Shown: piece by piece, positions 20,815 to 30,972 of the stretch | Layout: every line of letters begins with the position of its first letter | How positions within the stretch are numbered: the stretch's first letter is position 1 | Source of the DNA: Spirogloea muscicola | Taxonomy: Eukaryota; Streptophyta; Zygnematophyceae; Spirogloeales; Spirogloeaceae | Direction of reading: 5' to 3' | DNA length: 33,478 bases | NCBI GenBank assembly: GCA_009602725.1 | Contig: WELB01000034.1 | Coordinates: 520,337-553,814 of the forward strand | Notes under the pieces: model-generated | Told to the model about the DNA's origin: nothing | What the model saw: the letters and a program-made list of their open reading frames with translations, nothing else | Database searches by the model: none | Program-made: the position numbers and the translations under genes

Positions 20815-21620
20815 GACACCGCTTCAACTCTGTCTCGGCCTCCCACCCAACTGTTTGATGCGGGTGCGCCAGTGTGAGTGCGGCTTCCGTGCAGAGGGTG
20901 CTGAGCTCGCACTCACATGCTGAGATGCCCCACTGGACCAGAAGTGGTGGGCATCCACAATCTCATCCGTGATGCCCTGGCGGGCTTGATGCGTGACGCC
21001 GGCTACCGTGCGGTCGTGGAAGTCAACGACATCATGCCTATCACCACGGACGCCCAGGGACGTCATCATCGCCGCACACTTGACATTGTGAGCGTGCAAA
21101 TTGGTGGAGGACCACGGTCGATGTCGTTGTTACGGAGGCGTATAAAGGTCCAGCATCGACACACATCGCTGGCCACGCAGTGGGCGGTGCAAAACAAAGA
21201 AAGCTGCAGCACTACTCCGAATACCCGCAATGCGATCAGCTCCTGCCAGCGCCAGTCGACATCTTTGGCTGTCTGGGTCCTCGCTTCCACACTCTCCTTC
21301 AGAATATTGCCAACTTAGGCTACACACGACGTGCAGAGGTGTTTCCGGCTGGGATGGGCTTGCCAGCTGCATATCTGTCGTTCTTGCGACGACAAGTTTC
21401 GGCCTGTTTGCAGCCTGCTCAGGCTAATGCTTTGCACCAGAAAGGCTTAGTTGGTGGCAGAAGGGCTCCGTATCTGGCATCTAGGATTCAGGCATCGATT
21501 AGCGACCTTCATGTTTTGACCCGTGGTTATCGAGCGGGTCAATCTGCTGTAGCTTATGTAGATCTCCAGATGTGCTTGCCTCTGTATTTGGCATGTTTTG
21601 GCCTTCGTTTGTTTCAAGCA
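20815..21620 (+). mobile_element. Retroelement remnant 2 (zinc-knuckle and nuclease-like C-terminus)
   Basis: Reads on the plus strand with several frame changes: FRTPLQLCLGLPPNCL, RVRQCECGFRAEGAELAL, then MLRCPTGPEVVGIHNLIRDA, VVEVNDIMPITTD and RRTLDIVSVQIGGGPRS (to about 21120). It resumes in another frame with KQRKLQHYSEYP, FGCLGPRFHTLL and FLRRQVSACLQPAQANALHQ (to about 21490), then ISDLHVLTRGYRAG. Each block aligns in order with the minus-strand copy at 18499-19305, at moderate protein identity, so this is a separate, older or different subfamily. The RT core is absent. Frameshifts make it a pseudogene. Confidence 0.8.
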
Positions 21621-21985
21621 CGAAATTTGATTTCTTGTCCCCTCCCTCGCCTACCTCTCCTCCCCCTCCCTCTTGGTCATCGACGCGAAGAGGCTCGCTC
21701 CGCCGCCTGCAACCACTTTCCCCGCCGCCTGTGCAGCGCAGGCCTCGCCCACCAGCCAAGTCCAGCCGGCGAGGAGGTGTCCGGCACAGCCGACTTTTCT
21801 GATGCAGCTTATTTGGGTTGTGCGGCGGCGGCTCGCAACGTCGATCATCGCTCTTGCTGATCTGCGCCAGCACCTCGCCCAGTGATCCTCTGCGTCTCGC
21901 ATCCGCACTGCCAGAGGGCCAGTGACGCTGATAAGGAGGGCAGAAGGTGGATCCCGACTGGCCGTCTGCCGGTGGCTCCGTGGCT
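21621..21985. other. Upstream region of the O-fucosyltransferase-like gene
   Basis: No recognisable coding sequence. A C/T-rich tract occurs at about 21635-21680. The promoter and 5' UTR of the next gene must lie here, directly against the retroelement tail. Confidence 0.5.
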
Positions 21986-24926
21986 ATGAGGTCGCAGCCG
22001 CTGATGCGCAGCAACAGCGCAGCGGCGCAGGGCGGCGCCGCGCCGGGCGGCGCCGCCCGTGCTGCCAGCGCCGGCGCCGCCCTCTGCCCCTTTGTGGCGC
22101 TGCTGCTGCTGCAGCTGGCGCTGTTTGGTGGGCAGCTGCTGTCTGCCACCCGGCGGCCACCCATGGCTGCGCTCGCTGTGCTCGGCGCCGTCGAGGAGCG
22201 CCTCTCATTGCAGCTGGCGATCGCCACGAAGCTCCAGGCGTGCAGACTCTCACCACCTTCTGATTGTGCGGCAGCTTGCTATCCCGTCCCAGCATTGGAT
22301 GGCGCTGAAGCGGCGGTTAGAGGGCTGCGGCGGCCTGCAGGAGGTGCGCCTTGCCGAGACAGCAGCCGCACTGGCGGAGAACATCACCCACATCCTCGCA
22401 GATGGAGGGGGCAGCACCATGCGGCGGCGGCTGGCCCGTCAGGAGGCCAGTGGGGCCAAGAGCGGTGACAGAGAAGCGGATGCCGACAGCCGACTGGAGG
22501 TGGTTGGCCGCCGCTGGCGAGGTCACCAACGTTTGCTCTCTTGCCTCCGACATGAAGAATGGTCGCACGAGCCTTCAACCTCTGCGCCGCTGGAAGGGGC
22601 AGCGCATGCGCGTCTGAAGCCTAGCCTCTGGTGATGCATTGCGGCAGGCCCCCGGAGGCGGGCATGCGACCAGCCGGCGGCGGCGTGGCTGCGGGGGACT
22701 GTGGAGTGGAACCCCGAGCCAGACAGGTACCGGTAGGCGGCGGGCATCGGGCTATGTCAGATTCACAGTCCTTACCCCTCCTCCCTCCCTCCTTGGCGCC
22801 TGCTGATCATCGCTGGCCTCCCTCCTCAGGTTTCTGCTGGCCATGTGCTCGGAGGGCCTGCTGAGCCACCGGCTGGTGTGCCTGCGCCAGAACATGCTGG
22901 ATGCAGCCCTGCTCAACCGCACGCTCGTCCTGCCCACGCGCTCCCTCGACTACGACTACGACACGCTTCTTGGTGCATGCGCGCTCGCACGCCTTCCAAG
23001 ACCCATTTTGCTACGGCGGCTGTGCTCAAGGAGCTGATGACGCAGTCGCTAACCATGTCACCGCCCACTCTGGGCATTGGCCGAGGCCGCAGCATTGGGG
23101 CCCCTTGCCAACTGCGCCACTGCCCGAGGTCGTCCGCTGCAGACCTGGAGCAGTTGAGCGACTGCCTTGGCCCGGGCCGCGTGGTGGCGTATGACGAGCT
23201 TGTGCGCGAGGGCCGCGGTCGGACACGCGGCCTCCGTGTCAACCGCTTCGTCTGCCACCTCCACACCTCCCAGGTAAGGCCATTGGCTGTCGCCGGCAAA
23301 ATTTTGTTGTCAGGTACTCGGCTTTCTGTGCCAAGCTGGAGTAGTTTGTGAACCCCAAGGATGAGTAAAGCTGGAATCGCAAATTCCAAGTGGTTGCTAG
23401 TGAGCCCCTTGGCCGGTCACCTATGCGCTCCCTGAGCTCCCTGCCTCACTCCGTACTCCCCCCTTGTACTAGAAAGAAGAGGTGTGCTCCCAGGTGGCGG
23501 CCAAGTACCGGGAGCGGCTGGGCGCTGTGTTCCCAAAGGCTGAGGTGCCCGCCATGGTCTTCCCAAATGCCTGGGCCAAGTACAGCGCCGCGCAGTTCGC
23601 ACGGCTCTTTGCCTGTGCCGACCGCGTGCTCGCGCTCGGCAACATGTACGGCGTCAGCGGCAAGGAGCTCCGCTTTGAGGGCGGGGCGCCGCTCATCATG
23701 CACCCCGGCTGCTTTGGCATCCTGCAGCCAAGCAGGGCAATTCAGGTGCGCCGGCGCTTGACTTATGAACCACAATGTGACCTGCTCGGCATTTCTTGCA
23801 GAGCTTCACCTCTGAGGACCTTGATCTGAGCCTCGATCAGAAAGGGTGCAACAAGCACTGCAGCACATAGGTTCCTACGCCCCCAACAATTAGGCCGATG
23901 AAGCACAGTTTCAATCTTCGAAGCGCCTTGCCTGATGGCAGGAAGCGGCGGTCAGCTTCGCCAATGCCTTCCTGGGGACGCGCTTTACTGCCGTGCACCT
24001 CCGGCGGGGCAACTTCCTCGGGCACTGCCTGCGGAGCGCCGCGAATCGCACTTTGCCATGCTTCCAGCCACTGAGCCAGGTGGGCGAGTGCCTGGGCGAC
24101 CGCCTGCGGCATCTGCCTGGCGGGCCCCCTCCCTCGCTCTTCCTGGCAACAGATGCGGATGATGACGAGGTGGAGGCTCTCCAGAACATCCTGCGGCAGC
24201 AGGTACGGCTGTTGCTCGTCTGGGGCTTGGGTTTTCATGTTTCCTTGTCGTCCAAAGGGCCAGCTAAAACAATGAATCAGATTAGTCATCTCATCTCATG
24301 TCTCTGCATCTGGGATCTGTTGCCAGTGAAGAAGCCACATTCTTACTCACCCACCTTCTGAACAGAGGCTGCCTTGCGCCAACAAGTATCTGACTCGCTC
24401 TCTATGTGATTCTTGTGCTGCAGCAAGAGCTCAGCATGGCTGTGTACAGGTTGCCAAGGGAGATAAGCGGGCAGGAGTGGGCGGCCCCGTTGCGCGAGCT
24501 GCCAGTGCCGGCCAACCACGACGATGCACGACACCTCCTGGACAAGGCCATCTGCTCGCTCGCCGCCAACTTCTTTGGCTCCCTGGCCTCAGCCTTCAGC
24601 CGCGATATCTTCAGGTGCATTACACACCAGTGTGGCGCCTTAAGTCGGGCGTGAAAGTGTATATTACATCCACAGCCTCAAATTCACTGGCTTGCGTCTT
24701 AATGACTTTCATACTCTTCTGATGCCTACAAAGCGACCTTGTCCAGAGATTTATCGGCGCTGTTTTTGTCTGTGTTGTCCTACAGTGGGCAATCCCAGCT
24801 GCGCTGACCCATTTCCTCCGCTGCCGGCATTGCAGGCTGCGAGACACCTGGCAGACCCGGACTCCGTGTGACACATTCATCTGCCCCGCCAACCTCCAGG
24901 TGGATATTTTCCACTACATCAGCTGA
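21986..24926 (+). CDS. O-fucosyltransferase-like protein (GT65/GT68/GT106-type fold), type II membrane
   Basis: Probably transfers a sugar from a nucleotide sugar to protein or glycan in the ER/Golgi; the acceptor is unknown. The ATG at 21986 is followed by a short basic N-terminus and a signal anchor (CPFVALLLLQLALFGG). Supported exons: 21986 to about 22240, about 22284-22464 (coiled-coil-like), 22648-22732 (EWNPEPDRYR), 22830-22972 (GLLSHRLVCLRQNMLDAALLN, family motif I), about 23001-23273, 23473-23745, 23802 to about 23843, 23942-24202, 24424-24614 and 24836-24926. The HLRRGNF block in 23942-24202 is the HxRxxDxF-like signature. The C-terminus DKAICSLAANFFGS...FSRDIFRLRD matches the family's last motif. 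Three joins are unresolved: 22240/22284, 22972/23001 (phase 1 against 0) and 23843/23942. These could be non-canonical splice sites or base errors. Confidence 0.82.
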
Positions 24927-26115
24927 GTAAGGTGGTCTACTGCAGCTGCTGTGTAGGGGAGGAGTGGCAGCATGTGCTGAATGACAGAGTGCAAGAGTGG
25001 CCAAGTATGCAAATGAAGACCATCTACATTGTAGGCTGTCTGCTGCGCCGACCCGCTTAGAAGTGCGGGTCAGCGCAAATGTGGAGAGGGGGGGGAACTG
25101 GGGCGGCTGTCAGACAACCTGTTGTCGAGTTGCGCCCTGGTGCTCAGTAGAGATGAAGCCTGCAGCAGGCACCAATTCTGCAGCTAATGGAGGCAGCTTC
25201 CACGCTGTGATGTCTGTCTCTCTCATCAATACTGGAGTTGTGCACTTCACGATAGGAATGAAAGAGTCTAACATAGATTGAAATTATTTTTTGAGGCACG
25301 GACTCACAGTGACTACTGGCAATATGTCTCTCTGCAGTCAAAGCATTATCTTTAGAGCTCATATCAGCTCAAGTTGTGACTGTGAAAGAGTGCTATTTTG
25401 CTTAGGACCGCAGCTGCCCCTAGGCCACTTTAGATTGTCCACGGTGGTTACCACAGTGGATTTGCAATCAGGAGATGGAGCGCGACCCCACCCAACTGTG
25501 TACCTACAGATGCACCAAAGTCTCCGTGTGCTGCAGTAGTAGCAGCATGCAGGGGATTCGGGCCTCGACATAAGGGCCTGCGGACATGCGCCCACAGCAG
25601 CTTCTGCTGAGATGATACCTGGCCAAGCATGGTTCAGCCATGAAGAACATTGAAAGCGAAACTCATGCAGACATCTGTGTGCCACCAGTTGGCTGAAGCA
25701 GGACGCTTGTGGCCAGATCCAGGCAGAGAAGCACAGGCTACCGGACTCTGTCCCTGGACTCTGCCCTGCAACATCCTGCTGTGCATCTGGCCTGCCTTGC
25801 ACACAGCTGCATCACATGAACGTGGCATCGAACGAAATCATGCTCTGGCTAGTCATCCCCTCTGCTGTGAAGCTTCTTTTATGAAATGAATGAAAGAATA
25901 CTGGGGGCGGGCAGTAGAGTAGCCTTGGCCTCCTAACGCTATGGGCACAGCGAGTAAATGCCTCATAAATGCTAGAGCACGCCTGGCCTCTCCAGCCTGT
26001 GGACCCCCGAGGTGTAGCTAAGAAAGTGCCTGGCGAATTGCAAGCACGTGGGATACAGCGAGAGTATGGTACACTGGAGTGAGGATGCCAGGGAGCGGCG
26101 CTCATTGCACGAGTG
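24927..26115. other. Intergenic, convergent 3' ends
   Basis: No coding signature is seen in 1.2 kb between the O-fucosyltransferase-like stop and the LRR gene stop. There is an imperfect palindrome around 25438-25461 (TCCACGGTGG TTA CCACAGTGGA). Short open frames are antisense noise. Confidence 0.55.
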
Positions 26116-29100
26116 TCATTGGCCCCAACAGAGCACCAAACCCACTGTGACAGCGAGCATGGGAACCAGTGATGCTCTGTAGGTCCAGGACGCACTGTTA
26201 GTCTTGAGGAGCAGGGTGGGAGGGGGGGCTGGGGTGCTGGTGAGAACTACTGGCGAGGGGCTGGCGGTGGGGCTCTCGCTGGGCGCTGCCGCTGGCACAA
26301 ACACGTCAAGACTGTGAGTCAGACCATGCTGGCCTTGAATGCTTCCACGGTTCCATATAACAGAATTAAAGTGACACTTTGAGCAGTAGAGGGAAAATGT
26401 GTGGGTCTATCAATGTAGCTGCGAACCTGGGGCGGCTAGTGAGGCAGGGGGTGCTGGGCCAGCCGGGCAGGTGAAGCCGACTCCCAGCAGGTAACTCTTC
26501 TCATCCTCGCAGCTGTTCTCGAGCAGCTGCGCTTTGAGAATGGTGGTATTTGCGGCGCTGTCTAAGCAATTCATGGACGCGTCAACTTGCAACCCCTTGG
26601 CGAGCTCCGGTAAAGAGCCCGTGAAGAAGTTGTTGGCCAAGTTCAACGTTTGCAGCTTCGGGAGATCGAAGAGGCCCAGAGGGACTTGGCACGTCAAGGT
26701 ATTCGATGCCACATTGCTGCCAGGCGGAGATCCCACGAGGACTATCAGTGAGAAAAGTCGACTAGGTGCCATCCACTTCCTGCCTGCTGTTTGTAAGGTG
26801 AGATGCAGCCAGGATCTGTGTACGTGCAAGGAGCCTGCTTGTACATAACAATTGGCTTAACGGTTATAACGTGCTCTCACTCACAGGTACTCGAGAGAAA
26901 TAAGGCCTTCCCAGCTGTAAGGGATGCTGCCGTTCAACTGCTGGTTGGAGGAGAAGTCTCTGCATGACAAAAATGGTCACAACAGTATGAGGTGAACAGG
27001 GGATGCAAAGCAAAAATGGCAACCAGTGGAGGTGTGTGTGACTGTGCTGATTGGAGTAGCAGTCATCTGCCAGAGAGTGGTCAGACCCCCTAAATAATAC
27101 AAGCACTCATAAGTACTGTCAAATGGAGCAAACACAAACTGCTGCGGCAGGAGCAGCAGCATCAACCCTGGGAAAGGGAATGGAAGAAAATCTGCTTGGC
27201 TCTTAAAAGTGTAGACAACGCACATGTACTTGAGCTTCTTGAGGCTGCCAAGCGCATCCGGTAGCGGACCATCGAAGCTGCAGAGTCCGCAGTTGCTGAC
27301 AGGTAGAGAAGGTTGACATCAGATCTGTATCATACTGTCATGAACCTACTGGCTTCAGCCGTTTGTGTTTGTTTCAGGTTCTATAGCACATCAATCACAG
27401 TAAGCGTCCTACAATGAGTGCACAGCAACATGCGCAGAGGATTTGGTGCATATAGACTTGAATAGCCAGGGCATCGCTGTGACAAAGCTGCTGGAGCAAG
27501 CAAAGTGCTCACAGGATCTCGAGTCTGCTGAAGTTGGCAAAGAATGATGGAAGTGGACCCGTGATGCCAAAGTTCATGCTTGAATCCCTGTCAAGCAAAG
27601 GTAGGGACGCTAATTTCGTTGGAGGTAGAAAGATGTAGACTTGCTGGGACATGACGAGGCTACCAAGGAGAACTTGCTTCTCTGAACATGCCAGTGTCAA
27701 TGGAACATACAGAGCACCACATAAGTAGAAGGGCACTTACCATAATTTGAGATTTGATAGGCTGCTGAAGCTACTGGGGATGGGACCAGAGAGGCCGTTG
27801 TTGGATAATGAGCTGCACAATTGCATACGACATGTGAGGCAGATCTTGATGCAGCAAGCGTGCGAGCTGCCTGTGTGTCACCATACAAGTGGGATAGCTG
27901 ACAATGGTAGCAGACTTTAAAGCCCAGGCAGCTACCGCACAGCGTACTGATGTACTTAGGGAGATTACGATGATGCAAGCATGCCAAGTGGCCTTTTGCA
28001 TGCTGAAAGTAAGATTCTTACAGTTCCTCCAGCTTTGTGAGGTTGCCAAGACTCGGTGGTAGCGGCCCAATGAAACCACAGTCATCGAGTCGTCTGATAT
28101 GGGCAAAATCCAGCATATGAGATACTTGTTGCTATAAGGCGGCTCTCTTGGTCAGATGAATGTTGTCAGCAGTTATCTTGGAAAAGTTTGTTGCAGGTGC
28201 AGGAATCGCAGACAATGTCTACCCTGGTCGTGACTGAGAAGGCAAACTGAGACCAGAGGCACCAGATTGTAGTCAAGGAAGGGCAGGACTTGGTCTAGTA
28301 ATCTGAAGGAAGAGTTACTTACAGTACTCGCAGATATTGGAGCTGGGACAACGAGGCTGGGATGTTTCCAGAGAGCCCATTTTGACTCAGGTCCCTGCAT
28401 CCACGTTCAGACTGAGTCTCAAACTAAAAGACTTCGCAAGTGTGCATCACAGACCCTGTCTTAGTGTGCTCCAGTTACAATGGAGACCTGATTGATACGC
28501 AAGACACCGCTTGTGAATGCTGTTACTGGCTGAGCAGGTCAGGCACGTGGTTTAGCCACACAAAGCTTAGCGGCGTTGACATTCTTAGTGTAAAGGCAGC
28601 AGTTAATACTCACAGGACCTCGAGCTGTGTGAGGTTGGCCAGGTTAGCGAGCACCAGAGACCCACTGAGGCCAGCGTTCGAGACATTCCTGAATGCGATG
28701 GATTTGAACTTGACTTAATCGGTGGATTTTTTGAGTAGGTGTGGAGGCCAAGGTGTGATTCTTGGGATACTGGAAAGTAAGGAAGCTCAGAGTGATAGCC
28801 TGTGCATGCTACTTAGAGGTTGTCAAAGAGCCCGAGATTGAGGACATCTAGTCATGCATATGAACACCATCACTCGCAATTGTGCTGTCTAGTGTTTGCT
28901 GTCTCCCAGACTGCAGGTGCAACGACAGTTCGAGGACATAGAGATTGACTGGACTTTGGAGGAAAGCCATAGCCCTCATGTGGACTTCATGATAGGAACG
29001 CCATGCAGTCGCGCATTACTCACACAGAGGTCACTCTGCTGCCATTGCAGACGACAGTCGGAGACCAAGTGCCGCCGGCGCATGGGTTGACCCCCGCGTC

Positions 29101-29426
29101 CCAGCCGCTGAGGTTTGCGGGGTTCCCATACGCGCGCTTGAACGCGAGGAGGGCGTCCACTGCCCGCCAGGCGACGGGCGACGGGTGTCAGCGGGCGGCC
29201 GGGCAGAGCGCCAGACGCCAGCAGGCGCGCGACTGTCTTAACGATGATCTCTGCCGCTCGGCATGCTTCCTGGGCTGCGCCGTTGTGGCGGAGGCAAGGC
29301 CGCCGGGCGTGGCTGCTCACCGTCGGCGTTGCCCGAGCCCTCGGCGGCGCCGACCCGGGCGGCGAGCGCGCACAGCAGCAGCAGCAGCGGCGGCAGCAGG
29401 GCGAGGAGCCGCCGAGGCGGCGCCAT
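26116..29426 (-). CDS. Secreted/surface leucine-rich-repeat protein, one LRR per exon
   Basis: LRR proteins bind protein or glycan ligands; no kinase or other effector domain is present, so it is a receptor-like or wall protein. The start ATG at 29426 opens a strong signal peptide (RRLLALLPPLLLLLCALAA). Exons: 29426-29321, 29159-29024 (LRRNT: ALLAFKRAYGNPANLSGWD, with Cys), a short exon near 28847-28813 (unsure), 28688-28614, 28394-28323, 28093-28022, 27812-27741, 27587-27513, 27295-27224, 26959-26885, 26716-26427 and 26291-26116. From 28688 to 26885 each exon is 72 or 75 bases, phase 2 at both ends, and holds one plant-type LRR (NGLSGNIPASLSQLQYLRVL pattern). The last exons add a Cys-containing cap, a Pro/Ser/Thr-rich stalk and a C-terminal hydrophobic tail (LVPMLAVTVGLVLCW) fitting a transmembrane helix or GPI signal. 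Confidence 0.9.
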
Positions 29427-29984
29427 GACGGGAGACGCCGCCGCCAGCGCCCCGCGAAGGGTAGGGGGGACTGAGCAAGCTTTGCAGGCGCGGGGTGCTG
29501 GTGAGGGAGGTCGTTTGGCGACTGGCCGAGAAGCAGGGGGGGGGGCTGTCGGTCCTGGTTCGGAGTCGAGGAGCGATCTCAACTTTGAAAAAAGGGGGGA
29601 GAGGCGGTGGGGAATAGGAAGGACTATTGGTCCCAATGGGGAAAGGGGACCAACAGTGGGAGGTGGGTGGGCCCGGGCTACAGCCGCCCGACGGGCTCCC
29701 AGGCTCTAGTGCCCGTTGGTGGTACTGGGGGCCCCCACCCTGGCGGGGGGGCAGAGAGCACCCTGGCGCCGCACGGGCGCGCGTCGCGACGCGGCGGCGG
29801 AGGCGCTGCCGTCGGATAGCCCCCCCATCCACGGCTTGAAGGCCAACAGCCTCGAAAGCCGGGCGGCAGAGTAGGACAGGACGGGGAGGTTGGTGGCCCC
29901 CGTCCAGGGCGGAGTCTGTCGGGGGGGGACACGCGTGCGGCTTGGTCGGGGGACCCCACAGGGAGGGCGGCGGGGAGGCCCCCC

Positions 29985-30275
29985 CTCCCTCCCCCAGCCT
30001 GCCTGGTCGGGAGGAGGGGGGGATGGCCGGGGGGGCAGAGCGGGGCGGCGAGGGAGAGAAGGGGGGAGAGGGGCAGAGGGAGAGAGGGAGAGGGAGAGGG
30101 GAGAGGGAGAGATTGATGCTCTTCCACTAGAGCGCGATGGCTGTGATTGGCCAGCACAGAACAAAAAATGAAGTGCAGGAGCAAGAGAGAGAGAGAAGGG
30201 GGTAGGGAGGAGGAGAGGGAGCGGAGTGGAGAGACAGGAGGAGAGGTGGGAAGGAGCAGGGGGGAGGTGGAGACG
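29985..30275 (+). repeat. Purine (G/A) tract
   Basis: Two long GA-rich stretches, about 30010-30112 and 30178-30275, consist mainly of GGGAGA, GAGAGG and GGAGGG units, with a normal stretch between them. The opposite strand is correspondingly polypyrimidine. It lies roughly 0.6-0.85 kb upstream of the LRR start codon. Confidence 0.8.
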
Positions 30276-30491
30276 CGTGGACGAGCACGGCTTGCATGCT
30301 GGAGCGTGCTAGCAACCCCCGCCAGCACATGAGCTCCGTGGCCACAGAGGACACTGACTATGCCCGCAGGCCTGGCCAGCTATACGTAGGTGGCTGTAGG
30401 GTCGACTGACGCTTACTGTTGCGGTCAAGTTCCGGTTACATGTTTGGCCTGTGCCGTCAGGGCATGCCAGCTACCATACAACAGGTTGATG

Positions 30492-30552
30492 GACAGCGTC
30501 AGTCGACAGCGTCAGTTGACAGCGACAGCGTCAATCGACAGAGTCAGTTGAC
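30492..30552 (+). repeat. 13-base tandem repeat
   Basis: Four units of GACAGCGTCAGTY occur at 30492-30504, 30505-30517, 30524-30536 and 30537-30549, with a 6-base partial unit (GACAGC) between the second and third and one or two substitutions in the last two. Embedded GTCGAC/GTTGAC give a faint palindromic pattern. It is intergenic. Confidence 0.9.
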
Positions 30553-30972
30553 GGCGGCCGCCAGCGGTGATGGGCTCCACCCACATCAACACCCACGGGC
30601 GGCCCCCCTCCTCGACCCCAACTTGCCAAGCCACTTGTTCTCACCAGATCAAGCGTCTGCCGCTCTGGCCAGCTCCTGCATACTGTGCGTGTGCCGGGCG
30701 GCAGTAAGTAGATCGATACTCTGGGCTTGGGAACCCACTCTCAGCCCCTGCCCTCTGCTCTTCAGCCGCCGTTCAACATCGGTGCAAAAACCCCTGCTCC
30801 GCTAACTGCGTCAGGCACAGCCGCCGAGCTGGGCGAGCCATTCCACCAGCCATTAGACCAGCAGCACGTAATCACTCAAAGAAGAGCAATAAGCTGCCCG
30901 GCTTCCTTCAAAGGCCGACAAGCCTCGCAGCAATGCTTGCGGCAAGAGCACACTGGTTGCGGGGACTCCCAG

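Larger units (their letters stand above)
29427..30972. other. Intergenic, purine-rich, no gene seen
   Basis: This contains the promoter side of the LRR gene and the 3' side of the Rab prenyltransferase gene. It is rich in G runs, GA tracts and simple repeats. Long open frames on the minus strand (up to about 216 codons at 29678-30328) are Pro/Ser/Leu-rich translations of GA/CT simple sequence and have no domain. A TTACA at 30436-30440 (TGTAA on minus) could be a polyadenylation signal for the upstream gene; unproven. Confidence 0.55.

Noticed and set aside
25438-25461. Palindromic TCCACGGTGG/CCACAGTGGA as an operator or attachment site
   Set aside because: It is short, imperfect and isolated in an intergenic region with no associated recombinase or regulator.
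29678-30328. 216-codon minus-strand open frame
   Set aside because: It is a translation of the GA/CT simple-sequence tract (Ser/Pro/Leu runs), with no domain and no splice support.
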